Notes under the pieces: model-generated | The model's database searches: none | Told to the model about the DNA's origin: nothing | The model's input: only the letters and a program-made list of their open reading frames with translations | Position numbers and translations under genes: made by a program | Shown: positions 6,637 to 13,455 of the stretch, piece after piece | Layout of the letters: the number at the start of each line of letters is the position of its first letter | Position numbering within the stretch: the stretch's first letter is position 1 | Source: Chloroflexota bacterium | GTDB lineage: Bacteria; Chloroflexota; Dehalococcoidia; UBA2979 | Length of the DNA: 15,474 bases | Assembly (NCBI GenBank): GCA_947446155.1 | Contig: CANFFZ010000047.1 | Coordinates: 1 to 15,474 of the forward strand | Reading direction: 5' to 3'

Positions 6637-6921
6637 ATGAACTCTGAGTTGGCGGGCATGCTCTTCGTGATGACCGGCTTCGCCATCATCGCGACGGGGA
6701 TCACGATCATCGTTCGTCAGGGCATGGTGATGGAGCAGGACCGCCGCAAGACCGCTGCCACGGTCAGCGAGCAGCACGAGTACCGTCGCCTCGCCGAGGA
6801 ATCAGCCACCGCCCAGCGCGAGACCGCCCAGGCCCTCACCCGCCTCGAAGACGTCGAGCGGCGCCTCGCCGCCGTCGAGCGCATGCTGCGCGAAGTCGAC
6901 GAGCCGGTGCTGGCGCGATAG
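6637..6921 (+). CDS. small membrane protein with coiled coil, coupled to the ArsR-type regulator
   Basis: This 94-residue protein has one hydrophobic helix at about residues 4-26 (LAGMLFVMTGFAIIATGITI region). A charged, heptad-like helix runs from about 33 to 90 (QDRRKTAATV through RLEDVERRLAAVERMLREV), predicted to be cytoplasmic by the adjacent basic residues. I do not recognise a named family. The Shine-Dalgarno AGGGG (6626-6630) overlaps the stop codon of the regulator gene (6625-6627) and lies 6 nt before the ATG, so the two genes are translationally coupled. ArsR-type regulators paired with a small one-helix membrane protein are a recurrent arrangement in bacteria; by analogy it may be the regulator's target or partner, which is inference only. 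Confidence 0.75.
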   Translation: MNSELAGMLFVMTGFAIIATGITIIVRQGMVMEQDRRKTAATVSEQHEYRRLAEESATAQRETAQALTRLEDVERRLAAVERMLREVDEPVLAR

Positions 6922-6945
6922 CCCCGAGAGCGTTCCGCGAAGAGT

Positions 6946-6981
6946 ACGAAGCAGGCGCCGAGAGATCGGCGCCTGCTTCGT
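6946..6981. terminator. bidirectional hairpin between convergent genes
   Basis: A perfect 16-bp inverted repeat, ACGAAGCAGGCGCCGA (6946-6961) and TCGGCGCCTGCTTCGT (6966-6981), flanks a GAGA tetraloop (6962-6965). It lies between the stop of the small membrane protein (6921) and the stop of the minus-strand ppdK (6998). No T-run follows on either strand. It can stop transcription arriving from both sides or protect both 3' ends. Confidence 0.75.
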
Positions 6982-6997
6982 GTGGGTCTCGGATTGC

Positions 6998-9721
6998 CTA
7001 CCCCTGAGCGAGTGCCGCCTGGGCCGCCGCGAGGCGCGCGATCGGTACGCGGTACGGCGAGCACGACACGTAGTCGAGGCCGGCCTCGTGGCAGAAGTGG
7101 ACGCTGGGCGGGTTGCCCCCGTGCTCGCCGCAGATACCGACCTTCAGGCCCGGCTTCGTCGTTCGGCCCTTCTCGATGGCAAGGCGGATCAGGCCGCCCA
7201 CGCCCTCGCGGTCGAGTTCCACGAACGGGTCTCGCTCGAGGATGTGCTGCTTGAGGTAGGACGACAGGAAGCGCCCCGCGTCGTCACGCGAGAGGCCGAA
7301 GGTCGTCTGTGTCAGGTCGTTCGTGCCGAACGAGAAGAAGTCCGCGTGCAGCGCGATCCGGTCGGCGACCATGCACGCCCGCGGCAACTCGATCATGGTG
7401 CCCACGGTGTAGGCGACTTCCGTACCGCACTCCCGCTGCACCTGCTCGACCGTCTTCGTCGTGAGGGCGCGGAGTTCTGACAACTCGGCCTCGACACCCA
7501 CGAGCGGGATCATGATCTCCGGGTGGACGTCGATGCCCTCCTTCTTGAGGGCACAGGCGGCCTCCATGATCGCGCGCACTTGGATCTCATAGATCTCCGG
7601 GTACGTGATCGCGAGGCGGACTCCGCGGTGGCCGAGCATCGGGTTCGCCTCACGCAGGCCCTCGACGCGTCGCTCCACCTCGGCCACGCGCAGGTTGAGC
7701 GCCTGGGCGAGTTCGGCGATCTCCGTCACGGTGTGTGGGAGGAACTCGTGCAGCGGCGGGTCGAGCAGGCGGATCGTCACCGGGAACGGCGACATCGCGC
7801 GCAGGATGCCGGCGAAGTCTTCGCGCTGGTACGGCAGGATCTTCGCGAGGGCGGCGCGGCGCTCCTCCTCGGTCTGCGACAGGATCATCTGGCGCACGGC
7901 GAGGATGCGGTCCGCGCCGAAGAACATGTGCTCCGTGCGGCAGAGGCCGATGCCCTCCGCGCCGAAGGAGCGCGCCCGCTCGGCGTCCTCGGGGGTGTCG
8001 GCGTTCGCGCGCACGCGCAGGCGGCGCTCGTCATCCACCCAGCCCATCAGGCGGTCGTACTCCGGCGGGAACGAGGGCGCCTCGAGCGGTAGTGCGCCCA
8101 GCATGACCTCGCCCGTGGTGCCGTCGATGGAGAGCACATCACCCTCGCGCACGATCACGCGGCCCTTGCCCGGCACATCCACCGTGAACTCGCGGTGCGC
8201 GTAGTCGATCTCAAGGGACGAGCAGCCAGTCACGCAGCACTTGCCCATGCCGCGCGCCACGACTGCGGCGTGCGAGGTCATCCCGCCGCGCGCCGTCAGG
8301 ATCGCCTGCGCGTTCTTCATGCCCTCGATGTCCTCCGGGCTGGTCTCGTCGCGCACGAGGATGACGTCCTCGCCGCGCGCGGCCCACTGCACGGCATCAC
8401 CGGGCGTGAATACGACCTTGCCGACCGAGGCTCCGGGCGACGCGCCGAGGCCGGTCGCGATCACCTCGCGCTTGTTGCCGGGCTGGAACACCGGGTGCAG
8501 CAGTTCGTCGAGTTGCTCGGGGTCGAGGCGCAGCAGCGCCTCCCGCTTCGAGATCAGTGCCTCGTCCACCATGTCGACGGCAACCTTCACCATCGCGGCG
8601 CCGGAGCGCTTGCCACCGCGCGTCTGGAGGATCCAGAGGCGCTGCTGCTGGATGGTGAACTCGATGTCCTGCATATCGCGGAAATGCGACTCCAACCGCT
8701 CGCACGCAGCGGCGATCTCGGAGTACGCCTGCGGCATCGACTCTTCGAGCGAGATCAGGCCCGGCTTCGAGTCGGCCTTCAGGATCGGCTGCGGTGTGCG
8801 CGTCCCCGCGACCACATCCTCGCCCTGCGCGTTCACCAGGAACTCGCCGAAGATACGTCGCTCACCCGTCGAAGGGTTGCGCGTGAACAGCACGCCCGTG
8901 GCGCAGTCGTCGCCGAGGTTGCCGAAGACCATCGCCTGCACGTTGACGGCGGTGCCCCACGTGTCCGGGTAGCCGTGCATCTGCCGATACACGGACGCCC
9001 GAGGCGTCTCCCAGGAGTTGAACACGGCACCGATGGCGCCCCACAACTGAACCTTCGGATCCTCCGGGAACGGGCTGCCAGTGCGCTCCAGCACGAGCGC
9101 CTTGAACTCCGTGACGAGTTCCTTGAGCGCCGCCGCATCGAGGTCGGTGTCCACGGCGACGCCGCGCGCCTTCTTCTTCGCGCTCAGCAGCACCTCGAAG
9201 GGGTCGTGGTCGGTGTCGCTCGCCTTACCGACGCCGAGGACGACGTCCCCGTACATCTGCACGAAGCGGCGGTAGGAGTCGAAGACGAAGCGCTCGTTGC
9301 CGGAGCGCTTCGCGAGGCCGGCCGCAGTGACGTCGTTCAGGCCGAGGTTGAGGATGGTGTCCATCATGCCGGGCATCGACACGCGGGCACCGGAACGTAC
9401 GGAGACCAGCAACGGGTTGTCGGCGTCCCCAAAGGTCGCCCCCACCTGCTCCTCGATCTGTCGCAGCCCCTCGAGCACCTGGGGTTCGAGGCCTTCCGGG
9501 TATTTCCGCCCGAGCGCGTAGAAGGCGTTGCACACCTCGGTGGTGATGGTGAAGCCCGGTGGCACCGGGATGCCGAGGCTGGACATCTCGGCGAGGCCCA
9601 CGCCCTTGCCGCCCAGGAGGTCGCGAAGCCCGCGCCCGTCCGACGACTGACCCTTGCCGAAGAAGTAGACCATCCGCTCGCTGAGGCGCGGAGCGTCGCT
9701 CTCCTTGGTCGTGGTGGTCAT
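6998..9721 (-). CDS. ppdK: pyruvate, phosphate dikinase
   Basis: PPDK interconverts pyruvate, ATP and phosphate with PEP, AMP and pyrophosphate, linking glycolysis and gluconeogenesis. The 907 residues fit the family (about 870-910). In order: an N-terminal nucleotide-binding domain with GGKGVGLAEM (about 38-47) and VSVRSGARVSMPGMMDTILN; the swivelling domain with GGMTSHAAVVARGMGK and phospho-His484; and a C-terminal PEP/pyruvate barrel with IGLCRTEHMFF, FSFGTNDLTQTTFG, GICGEHGG and catalytic Cys887 in VSCSPYRVPIARLAAAQA. The start at 9721 (MTTTTKESD) is preferred over the GTG at 9781 because GGAAGGTG (9737-9730) lies 8 nt upstream and the extra residues do not look family-like. A small hairpin (9741-9755) sits just upstream of that site. 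No PPDK regulatory protein gene is visible. It is convergent with the ArsR pair and divergent from dgt. Confidence 0.98.
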   Translation of the reverse strand: MTTTTKESDAPRLSERMVYFFGKGQSSDGRGLRDLLGGKGVGLAEMSSLGIPVPPGFTITTEVCNAFYALGRKYPEGLEPQVLEGLRQIEEQVGATFGDADNPLLVSVRSGARVSMPGMMDTILNLGLNDVTAAGLAKRSGNERFVFDSYRRFVQMYGDVVLGVGKASDTDHDPFEVLLSAKKKARGVAVDTDLDAAALKELVTEFKALVLERTGSPFPEDPKVQLWGAIGAVFNSWETPRASVYRQMHGYPDTWGTAVNVQAMVFGNLGDDCATGVLFTRNPSTGERRIFGEFLVNAQGEDVVAGTRTPQPILKADSKPGLISLEESMPQAYSEIAAACERLESHFRDMQDIEFTIQQQRLWILQTRGGKRSGAAMVKVAVDMVDEALISKREALLRLDPEQLDELLHPVFQPGNKREVIATGLGASPGASVGKVVFTPGDAVQWAARGEDVILVRDETSPEDIEGMKNAQAILTARGGMTSHAAVVARGMGKCCVTGCSSLEIDYAHREFTVDVPGKGRVIVREGDVLSIDGTTGEVMLGALPLEAPSFPPEYDRLMGWVDDERRLRVRANADTPEDAERARSFGAEGIGLCRTEHMFFGADRILAVRQMILSQTEEERRAALAKILPYQREDFAGILRAMSPFPVTIRLLDPPLHEFLPHTVTEIAELAQALNLRVAEVERRVEGLREANPMLGHRGVRLAITYPEIYEIQVRAIMEAACALKKEGIDVHPEIMIPLVGVEAELSELRALTTKTVEQVQRECGTEVAYTVGTMIELPRACMVADRIALHADFFSFGTNDLTQTTFGLSRDDAGRFLSSYLKQHILERDPFVELDREGVGGLIRLAIEKGRTTKPGLKVGICGEHGGNPPSVHFCHEAGLDYVSCSPYRVPIARLAAAQAALAQG

Positions 9722-9874
9722 CTGAGGCGCACCTTCCACTCGCGAGCCGTTCGCGGGCAACAGCACCATCCCCGGCGGCACCGGCGATGCGGCGGGCGAG
9801 CCGCCGAATCTGGGTCACGTGGGGAGGAATCGTCTCGGGCCCGACCGGCCGCACCGGTGGGGTCGACAGAATCG

Positions 9875-9902
9875 AGTATACGTCGGAGGCGGATTGAGTC
9901 GA
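9875..9902 (-). promoter_or_regulatory. candidate ppdK promoter
   Basis: On the minus strand TCGACT (9902-9897, 4 of 6 to TTGACA) is separated by 16 nt from TATACT (9880-9875, 5 of 6 to TATAAT). Initiation near 9868 would give a leader of about 147 nt before the ppdK ATG at 9721. It is the best promoter match in the 234-bp divergent gap. Confidence 0.5.
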
Positions 9903-9913
9903 GGGTTAACGTA

Positions 9914-9936
9914 GGTTCGGTATCACCTGATGAACC
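9914..9936. promoter_or_regulatory. inverted repeat upstream of dgt
   Basis: GGTTC (9914-9918) and GAACC (9932-9936) are inverted copies. A nested GGT/ACC pair (9919-9921 and 9925-9927) lies inside. The element lies 19 bp before the dgt ATG, in a locally AT-richer stretch. It could be an operator or a leader hairpin; the arms are short, so chance is possible. No clear -35/-10 pair for dgt was found. Confidence 0.25.
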
Positions 9937-9955
9937 ATTTCGTTACGGTGCCCTC

Positions 9956-10996
9956 ATGAGCGTGGACCCCGCCCGCCTCCAGCGTCTCCGCGAGCAGATG
10001 GCCGCCCGCGAGGCCTCCATGCACCCGCTCGCCACACGCGACCCCGCCGCCACCCGAGGGCGCCCCGAGCCGCTCGACCCGATCCGCCTCGCGTTCCAGG
10101 TCGACCGCGACCGGGTCATCCACACGCGGGCCTTCCGGCGGTTGAAGCACAAGACCCAGGTCTTCGTGCATCCCGACTCCGACCATGTCGTCACCCGCAT
10201 GACCCACACCATCGAGGTCCAGCAGGTCGCGCGGACGATCGCGCGCGCGCTCAACCTGAACGAGGACCTGGCGGAGGCGATCGGCTTCGCGCACGACCTC
10301 GGCCATACCCCCTTCGGACACGCGGGCGAGGAGCAACTTGCCACCTTGCTGCCCGAGGGCTTCCGCCACAACGAGCAGTCCCTCCGCATCGTTGACCTCC
10401 TTGAAAACGGCGGCCGCGGCCTCAACCTCACGGACCAGACCCGCGAGGGCATCCTGAAGCACTCGAAGACACGCGACTCCGTCGCCTCCGAGGCGTGGGG
10501 GAGCGCCTCGACGTTGGAGGGGCAGATCGTGAAGTTGGCCGACTCCATCGCCTACCTCAACCACGACATCCAGGACGCGATCCGCGCCGAATTAATCGCC
10601 GAGTCACAGTTGCCCTCCACTGCCCATACCGTCCTCGGCCGCACCCACAGCGACCGTGTCGCGGCCCTCGTCACCGACTGCGTCCTCGCCTCCGTCGAGA
10701 CCTTCGAGGCCGCCGCGCCACACATCCGCCTCTCCGACGAGGTACTGGCCGCCACCGACGCCCTCCGCGAGTTCATGTTCGAGCGGGTCTACCTCCACCC
10801 GGACGTCCTGAAGGAGGCCGAACGCGGCCAGCAGGTCGTCGAAGCGCTGTTCGTCCACTACGAGTCACGGCCAGCCGAGATCCCCGGCTGGTCACTCCCG
10901 GACGACCCGCCGTGGCGGCGGGCGGCTGACTACGTCTCCGGCATGACGGACGGCTACGCCCTCTGGCAGGCGCACTCGCTCGGGCTCATCCGCTAG
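9956..10996 (+). CDS. dgt: dGTPase-like HD-domain dNTP triphosphohydrolase
   Basis: This 346-residue enzyme hydrolyses dGTP or other dNTPs to the nucleoside and triphosphate, so helping to control the dNTP pool. The N-terminal RAFRRLKHKTQVF (58-70) is the family's nucleotide-binding stretch. The HD metal site is visible as RMTHTIEV (His84), FAHDLGHTPFGH (His113, Asp114, with His117 and His122) and KLADSIAYLNHDI (Asp196). RHNEQSLR (137-144) is also conserved in the family. The length matches the shorter, type-2 dGTPase-like proteins, not the 505-residue E. coli enzyme. ATG 9956 starts the recognisable protein; the same frame is open far upstream, but only as the complement of ppdK. It lies in the neighbourhood of dnaG, in keeping with a replication-linked job. 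Confidence 0.93.
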   Translation: MSVDPARLQRLREQMAAREASMHPLATRDPAATRGRPEPLDPIRLAFQVDRDRVIHTRAFRRLKHKTQVFVHPDSDHVVTRMTHTIEVQQVARTIARALNLNEDLAEAIGFAHDLGHTPFGHAGEEQLATLLPEGFRHNEQSLRIVDLLENGGRGLNLTDQTREGILKHSKTRDSVASEAWGSASTLEGQIVKLADSIAYLNHDIQDAIRAELIAESQLPSTAHTVLGRTHSDRVAALVTDCVLASVETFEAAAPHIRLSDEVLAATDALREFMFERVYLHPDVLKEAERGQQVVEALFVHYESRPAEIPGWSLPDDPPWRRAADYVSGMTDGYALWQAHSLGLIR

Positions 10997-11025
10997 CGGT
11001 CTGGCCGCCCGACAAGCCGCGCGCC

Positions 11026-11054
11026 TAGACTGCGAGGGCAGCGGGGTTCGGAGG
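11026..11054 (+). promoter_or_regulatory. candidate -10 box and strong RBS of the first SH3/CARDB gene
   Basis: TAGACT (11026-11031, 4 of 6 to TATAAT) lies 30 nt after the dgt stop; no good -35 is seen. GGAGG (11050-11054) is a strong Shine-Dalgarno. The codons at proper spacing after it are ACG (11060) and ATC (11063), and there is no ATG, GTG or TTG until 11138. This ribosome site decides the proposed start. Confidence 0.4.
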
Positions 11055-11062
11055 CACGGACG

Positions 11063-11815
11063 ATCGGAACCCCTCGCCCACCCGTCATCGCCGCTGCCGG
11101 CGTCGTCCTGGTCGCCGCTGGCGCCATCGCCGTCATCTTGCTCGCGGACGGCCGTCGAGGTGGCCCGGTGCTCGCAGATGCCGCGATGCCAGTCGTGGCT
11201 GCCTCGACCGCACGTCTCGCGACGACCTCGAACCTCTATGCCCGTCCTGCCCGCGCCTCGGATCTCGTCGCGGTGATCCCGGCAGGGCACGACGCACGTG
11301 TGCTCGGCCGCACCGAGGACGCCGCCTGGCTACGCGTGGTCTACCCGCCGCAGTCGAGCCTCGAAGGCTGGGTGCCGCGCGCCAACTTCGTCACCGCTGG
11401 CCTGCCCGACCTCGCTTCCGTGCCAGCGCTTGCCGCCGAGGTGGCCGCGAGCGGCACCAGCGCCTCGGCTGCGGCTGAGGCAGACGCCTTGCCGGATCTG
11501 ACGGTCGCTAGCGCGGACGTCCAACCCAACGGCAACCTCTCCGTGCGCATCACGAACGAGGGCCGCGCCGCCTTCGCGGGTCGCGTCGGCCTCCAGGTCG
11601 CGGGCGCTGACGGTGAGATCCTCGGCGTGTTGGAAGTCGACCTGACCGATCGTCCGCTTGCCACGGGGCGCTCCGCCTCCGTGAACACGGGTGTGGAGGT
11701 GCGCAGCAGCGGCCTGTTCGTGATTGAGATCGACCGCGGCAATCGCGTGAAGGAGTCCAGCGAGGTCAATAACGTCCGTCGCGTGCTCCTCGTCGGTGCG
11801 GGCGGTGCGCGATGA
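11063..11815 (+). CDS. membrane-anchored SH3-like plus CARDB-like protein, probable non-standard start
   Basis: About 250 residues. I place the start at ATC 11063, 8 nt after a strong GGAGG. From there the protein opens with PRPPVIAAAGVVLVAAGAIA and continues hydrophobic to about residue 28, a proper signal anchor or signal peptide. A start at TTG 11138 would remove that helix and has no ribosome site. An SH3-like (SH3b) domain follows at about 50-112 (TSNLYARPARASDLVAVIPAG, then WLRVVYPP and EGWVPRANFV), then an Ala/Ser linker. A CARDB-like beta-sandwich covers about 146-243 (DLTVASADVQPNGNLSVRI through SEVNNVRRVLLV). SH3b domains often bind cell-wall material and CARDB domains are adhesion-like, so an extracytoplasmic surface role is likely. 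It overlaps the next, related gene by 4 nt. Confidence 0.7.
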   Translation: MGTPRPPVIAAAGVVLVAAGAIAVILLADGRRGGPVLADAAMPVVAASTARLATTSNLYARPARASDLVAVIPAGHDARVLGRTEDAAWLRVVYPPQSSLEGWVPRANFVTAGLPDLASVPALAAEVAASGTSASAAAEADALPDLTVASADVQPNGNLSVRITNEGRAAFAGRVGLQVAGADGEILGVLEVDLTDRPLATGRSASVNTGVEVRSSGLFVIEIDRGNRVKESSEVNNVRRVLLVGAGGAR

Positions 11816-12939
11816 CCGAGCGCCGCCCGGACGAGCCGCTGGACGACCTGCTCCATGACTACGAGCCGCACGACGCCGCCCGTGACCTCGAGGTCGTCGC
11901 GAACGCCGCGCGTGCCGCCACCCGGCGCGATCGCGGTGGTCGCGGCGGACGGCTCCTGCTCGCTGCGGGGACACTCACCATCGCGGTCGCTGGGACCGTG
12001 ATCGCGCTGCGCCCCGAGTGGTTCCCGTTCGAATTGCCGAACACACCCGCAACGCCTACGGCGACCGTCGGGGGCCCCACGCTCAAGCGGGATGCACCGC
12101 TCCGTGCAGAACCCCGCGAGGACGCCACCGTGCTCATCCGCCTCGAGGCACGCACGCAACTGCGGATCGTCGGCAGATCCTCAGACGGCTCCTGGATCGC
12201 CGCTGCCGCCTTCGACCGCCCTGACCTCGTCGGTTGGCTGCTGAGCAATGAGGTCGAGGGCATCGACCTCGCCGCCATCGGCACCGTGACGGCGGATCCG
12301 AATGCGGGCGCGGGACGGACAGCACCTGCGGGCCCGTCCGACCGCCCTGACCTGCGCATCGAGTCTGCCTACGTGAAGGACAACCGGCTCTACGTCTCCG
12401 TGCTGAACCTCGGCCCCGCTGACCTCCGCGGCACGCTCCTCGCCTCAGTCGACGGAGGCTCACCCGCGCCCATCGAGGGCAAGAGCGACGAGGGCCTGCG
12501 CGCCGGCCAGCGCCTGCAGGCAGCGGTCCGAGGCGTGTACGTCCAGATCCGCGGCACCGTGAACGTCACGATCACCACGAACCCGGCCGTGGCCGAAGTT
12601 GATTCGGCCAACAACACCTTCACGGGCATCGTGGAACCCGACCAACCGGCCGACCTCGAGATCGCGAACTTGGAGCGCGGTGCGACCGCCCTCGTGGTGA
12701 CGGTGCGCAACCGCAGCACCATCCCGATCAGCGGCGTCTATACGATCACCGTGCGGGAGCCGCTGCCCGGCACCCGGCTGCTCGGCCGCCTCGAGCAGTC
12801 CGGCACCATCGAGCCGAACGGGACGATCACGATCCCCTTCGCCGACCTGCGCAATGTGGACATGAGCCAGATCGCCGTCAACCTCTCTACGGACGCCATC
12901 GCGGACGCCGTCCTCGGCAACAACACCTACCCCCGCTGA
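11812..12939 (+). CDS. membrane-anchored SH3-like plus two CARDB-like domain protein
   Basis: This 375-residue protein begins at an ATGA overlap with the preceding stop, so the pair is translationally coupled. Residues 1-46 are charged and cytoplasmic (DEPLDDLLHDYEPHDAARDL). One membrane helix lies at about 47-66. An SH3-like domain is at about 90-150 (PTLKRDAPLRAEPREDATVL, then IVGRSSDGSWIAAA and LVGWLLSNEV). Two CARDB-like beta-sandwiches follow: about 178-272, starting PDLRIESAYVKDNRLYVSV and ending VDSANNTF, and about 280-373, starting ADLEIANLERGATALVVTV and ending LGNNTY. The shared layout with the upstream gene, with one more CARDB repeat, points to duplication. The soluble N-terminus could contact a cytoplasmic partner; no sigma or anti-sigma motif could be identified with confidence. 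The exact function is unknown. Confidence 0.75.
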   Translation: MTERRPDEPLDDLLHDYEPHDAARDLEVVANAARAATRRDRGGRGGRLLLAAGTLTIAVAGTVIALRPEWFPFELPNTPATPTATVGGPTLKRDAPLRAEPREDATVLIRLEARTQLRIVGRSSDGSWIAAAAFDRPDLVGWLLSNEVEGIDLAAIGTVTADPNAGAGRTAPAGPSDRPDLRIESAYVKDNRLYVSVLNLGPADLRGTLLASVDGGSPAPIEGKSDEGLRAGQRLQAAVRGVYVQIRGTVNVTITTNPAVAEVDSANNTFTGIVEPDQPADLEIANLERGATALVVTVRNRSTIPISGVYTITVREPLPGTRLLGRLEQSGTIEPNGTITIPFADLRNVDMSQIAVNLSTDAIADAVLGNNTYPR

Positions 12940-12961
12940 TCGAGGCTGACGAGGCACTTGC

Positions 12962-13384
12962 GTGATCGACCCCGCCCTGCGCACCGCCCTCACCGCCCGG
13001 CTGGACGCCGCCCGGCAGGCGCTGCTCGGCGCGCTCGAGGGCCTCACGGAGCGCGACTTCGCGGCCGCCCTCGGAGACGGGCAGACCGTCGTGCGCTTCC
13101 TCGCCAACCTCGGGGCCGCGGAGCACCGCGCGGTCGTTGAGGCCGGTGGCACCGGCACGCATCGAGCGCCACCGGAGAAGCCGCTGCCCCCGCAGGTCGT
13201 CCACGACCTCGCCGGAGCCCGGTATCGCATCGTGCGCACGCTTGATGCCCCCGAGGCGGACGAGGCGCGGGTCACCGCGCTGGTCGTGGAGGTCGAACGG
13301 CTGGAGGCCGCCGCCGTTGAACGGATACGGAACCGGCCACCGGCGCCCCCACCGCCGCCCCAGATTCCCGTGATCCAGCGATAA
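12962..13384 (+). CDS. small helical protein, possibly DinB-like
   Basis: This is a 140-residue soluble, mostly helical protein. GTG at 12962 is chosen because GAGG (12951-12954) lies 7 nt upstream. The N-terminal half (LTARLDAARQALLGALEGLT, then GQTVVRFLANLGAAEHRAVV) resembles the first two helices of DinB/DfsB-type four-helix-bundle proteins, which have a helix with an xxLxxLxxxE/H pattern. The usual His triad for metal binding is not clearly complete: His55 is seen in AAEHRAV, and a later pair is not evident. The C-terminus is a Pro-rich tail (RPPAPPPPPQIPVI). It lies 22 nt after the SH3/CARDB pair and may be in the same transcript. Family assignment is tentative. Confidence 0.6.
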   Translation: MIDPALRTALTARLDAARQALLGALEGLTERDFAAALGDGQTVVRFLANLGAAEHRAVVEAGGTGTHRAPPEKPLPPQVVHDLAGARYRIVRTLDAPEADEARVTALVVEVERLEAAAVERIRNRPPAPPPPPQIPVIQR

Positions 13385-13443
13385 CGCGTCAATCTCAGAT
13401 TCCAGTGCCATTTGGGCGTAACGGATCTCCCCACCCGGTGTCG

Positions 13444-13455
13444 TAATAAGTACCT
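13444..13455 (+). promoter_or_regulatory. candidate -10 box of a leaderless dnaG transcript
   Basis: TAATAA (13444-13449) ends 6 nt before the dnaG ATG, and there is no Shine-Dalgarno in front of that ATG. This is the same geometry as at the ArsR-type gene. No good -35 is seen at the expected place, so the promoter is weakly supported. It sits in a 71-nt gap that is AT-richer than its surroundings. Confidence 0.35.

Noticed and set aside
9722..9781. GTG start at 9781 (minus strand) for ppdK
   Set aside because: The ATG at 9721 has a GGAAGGTG ribosome site at proper distance, and the extra 20 residues do not resemble the PPDK N-terminus.
8195..9955. Upstream extension of the dgt frame by nearly 590 codons
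   Set aside because: It is the complement of ppdK and shows no recognisable protein; dgt begins at the ATG at 9956, where family similarity starts.
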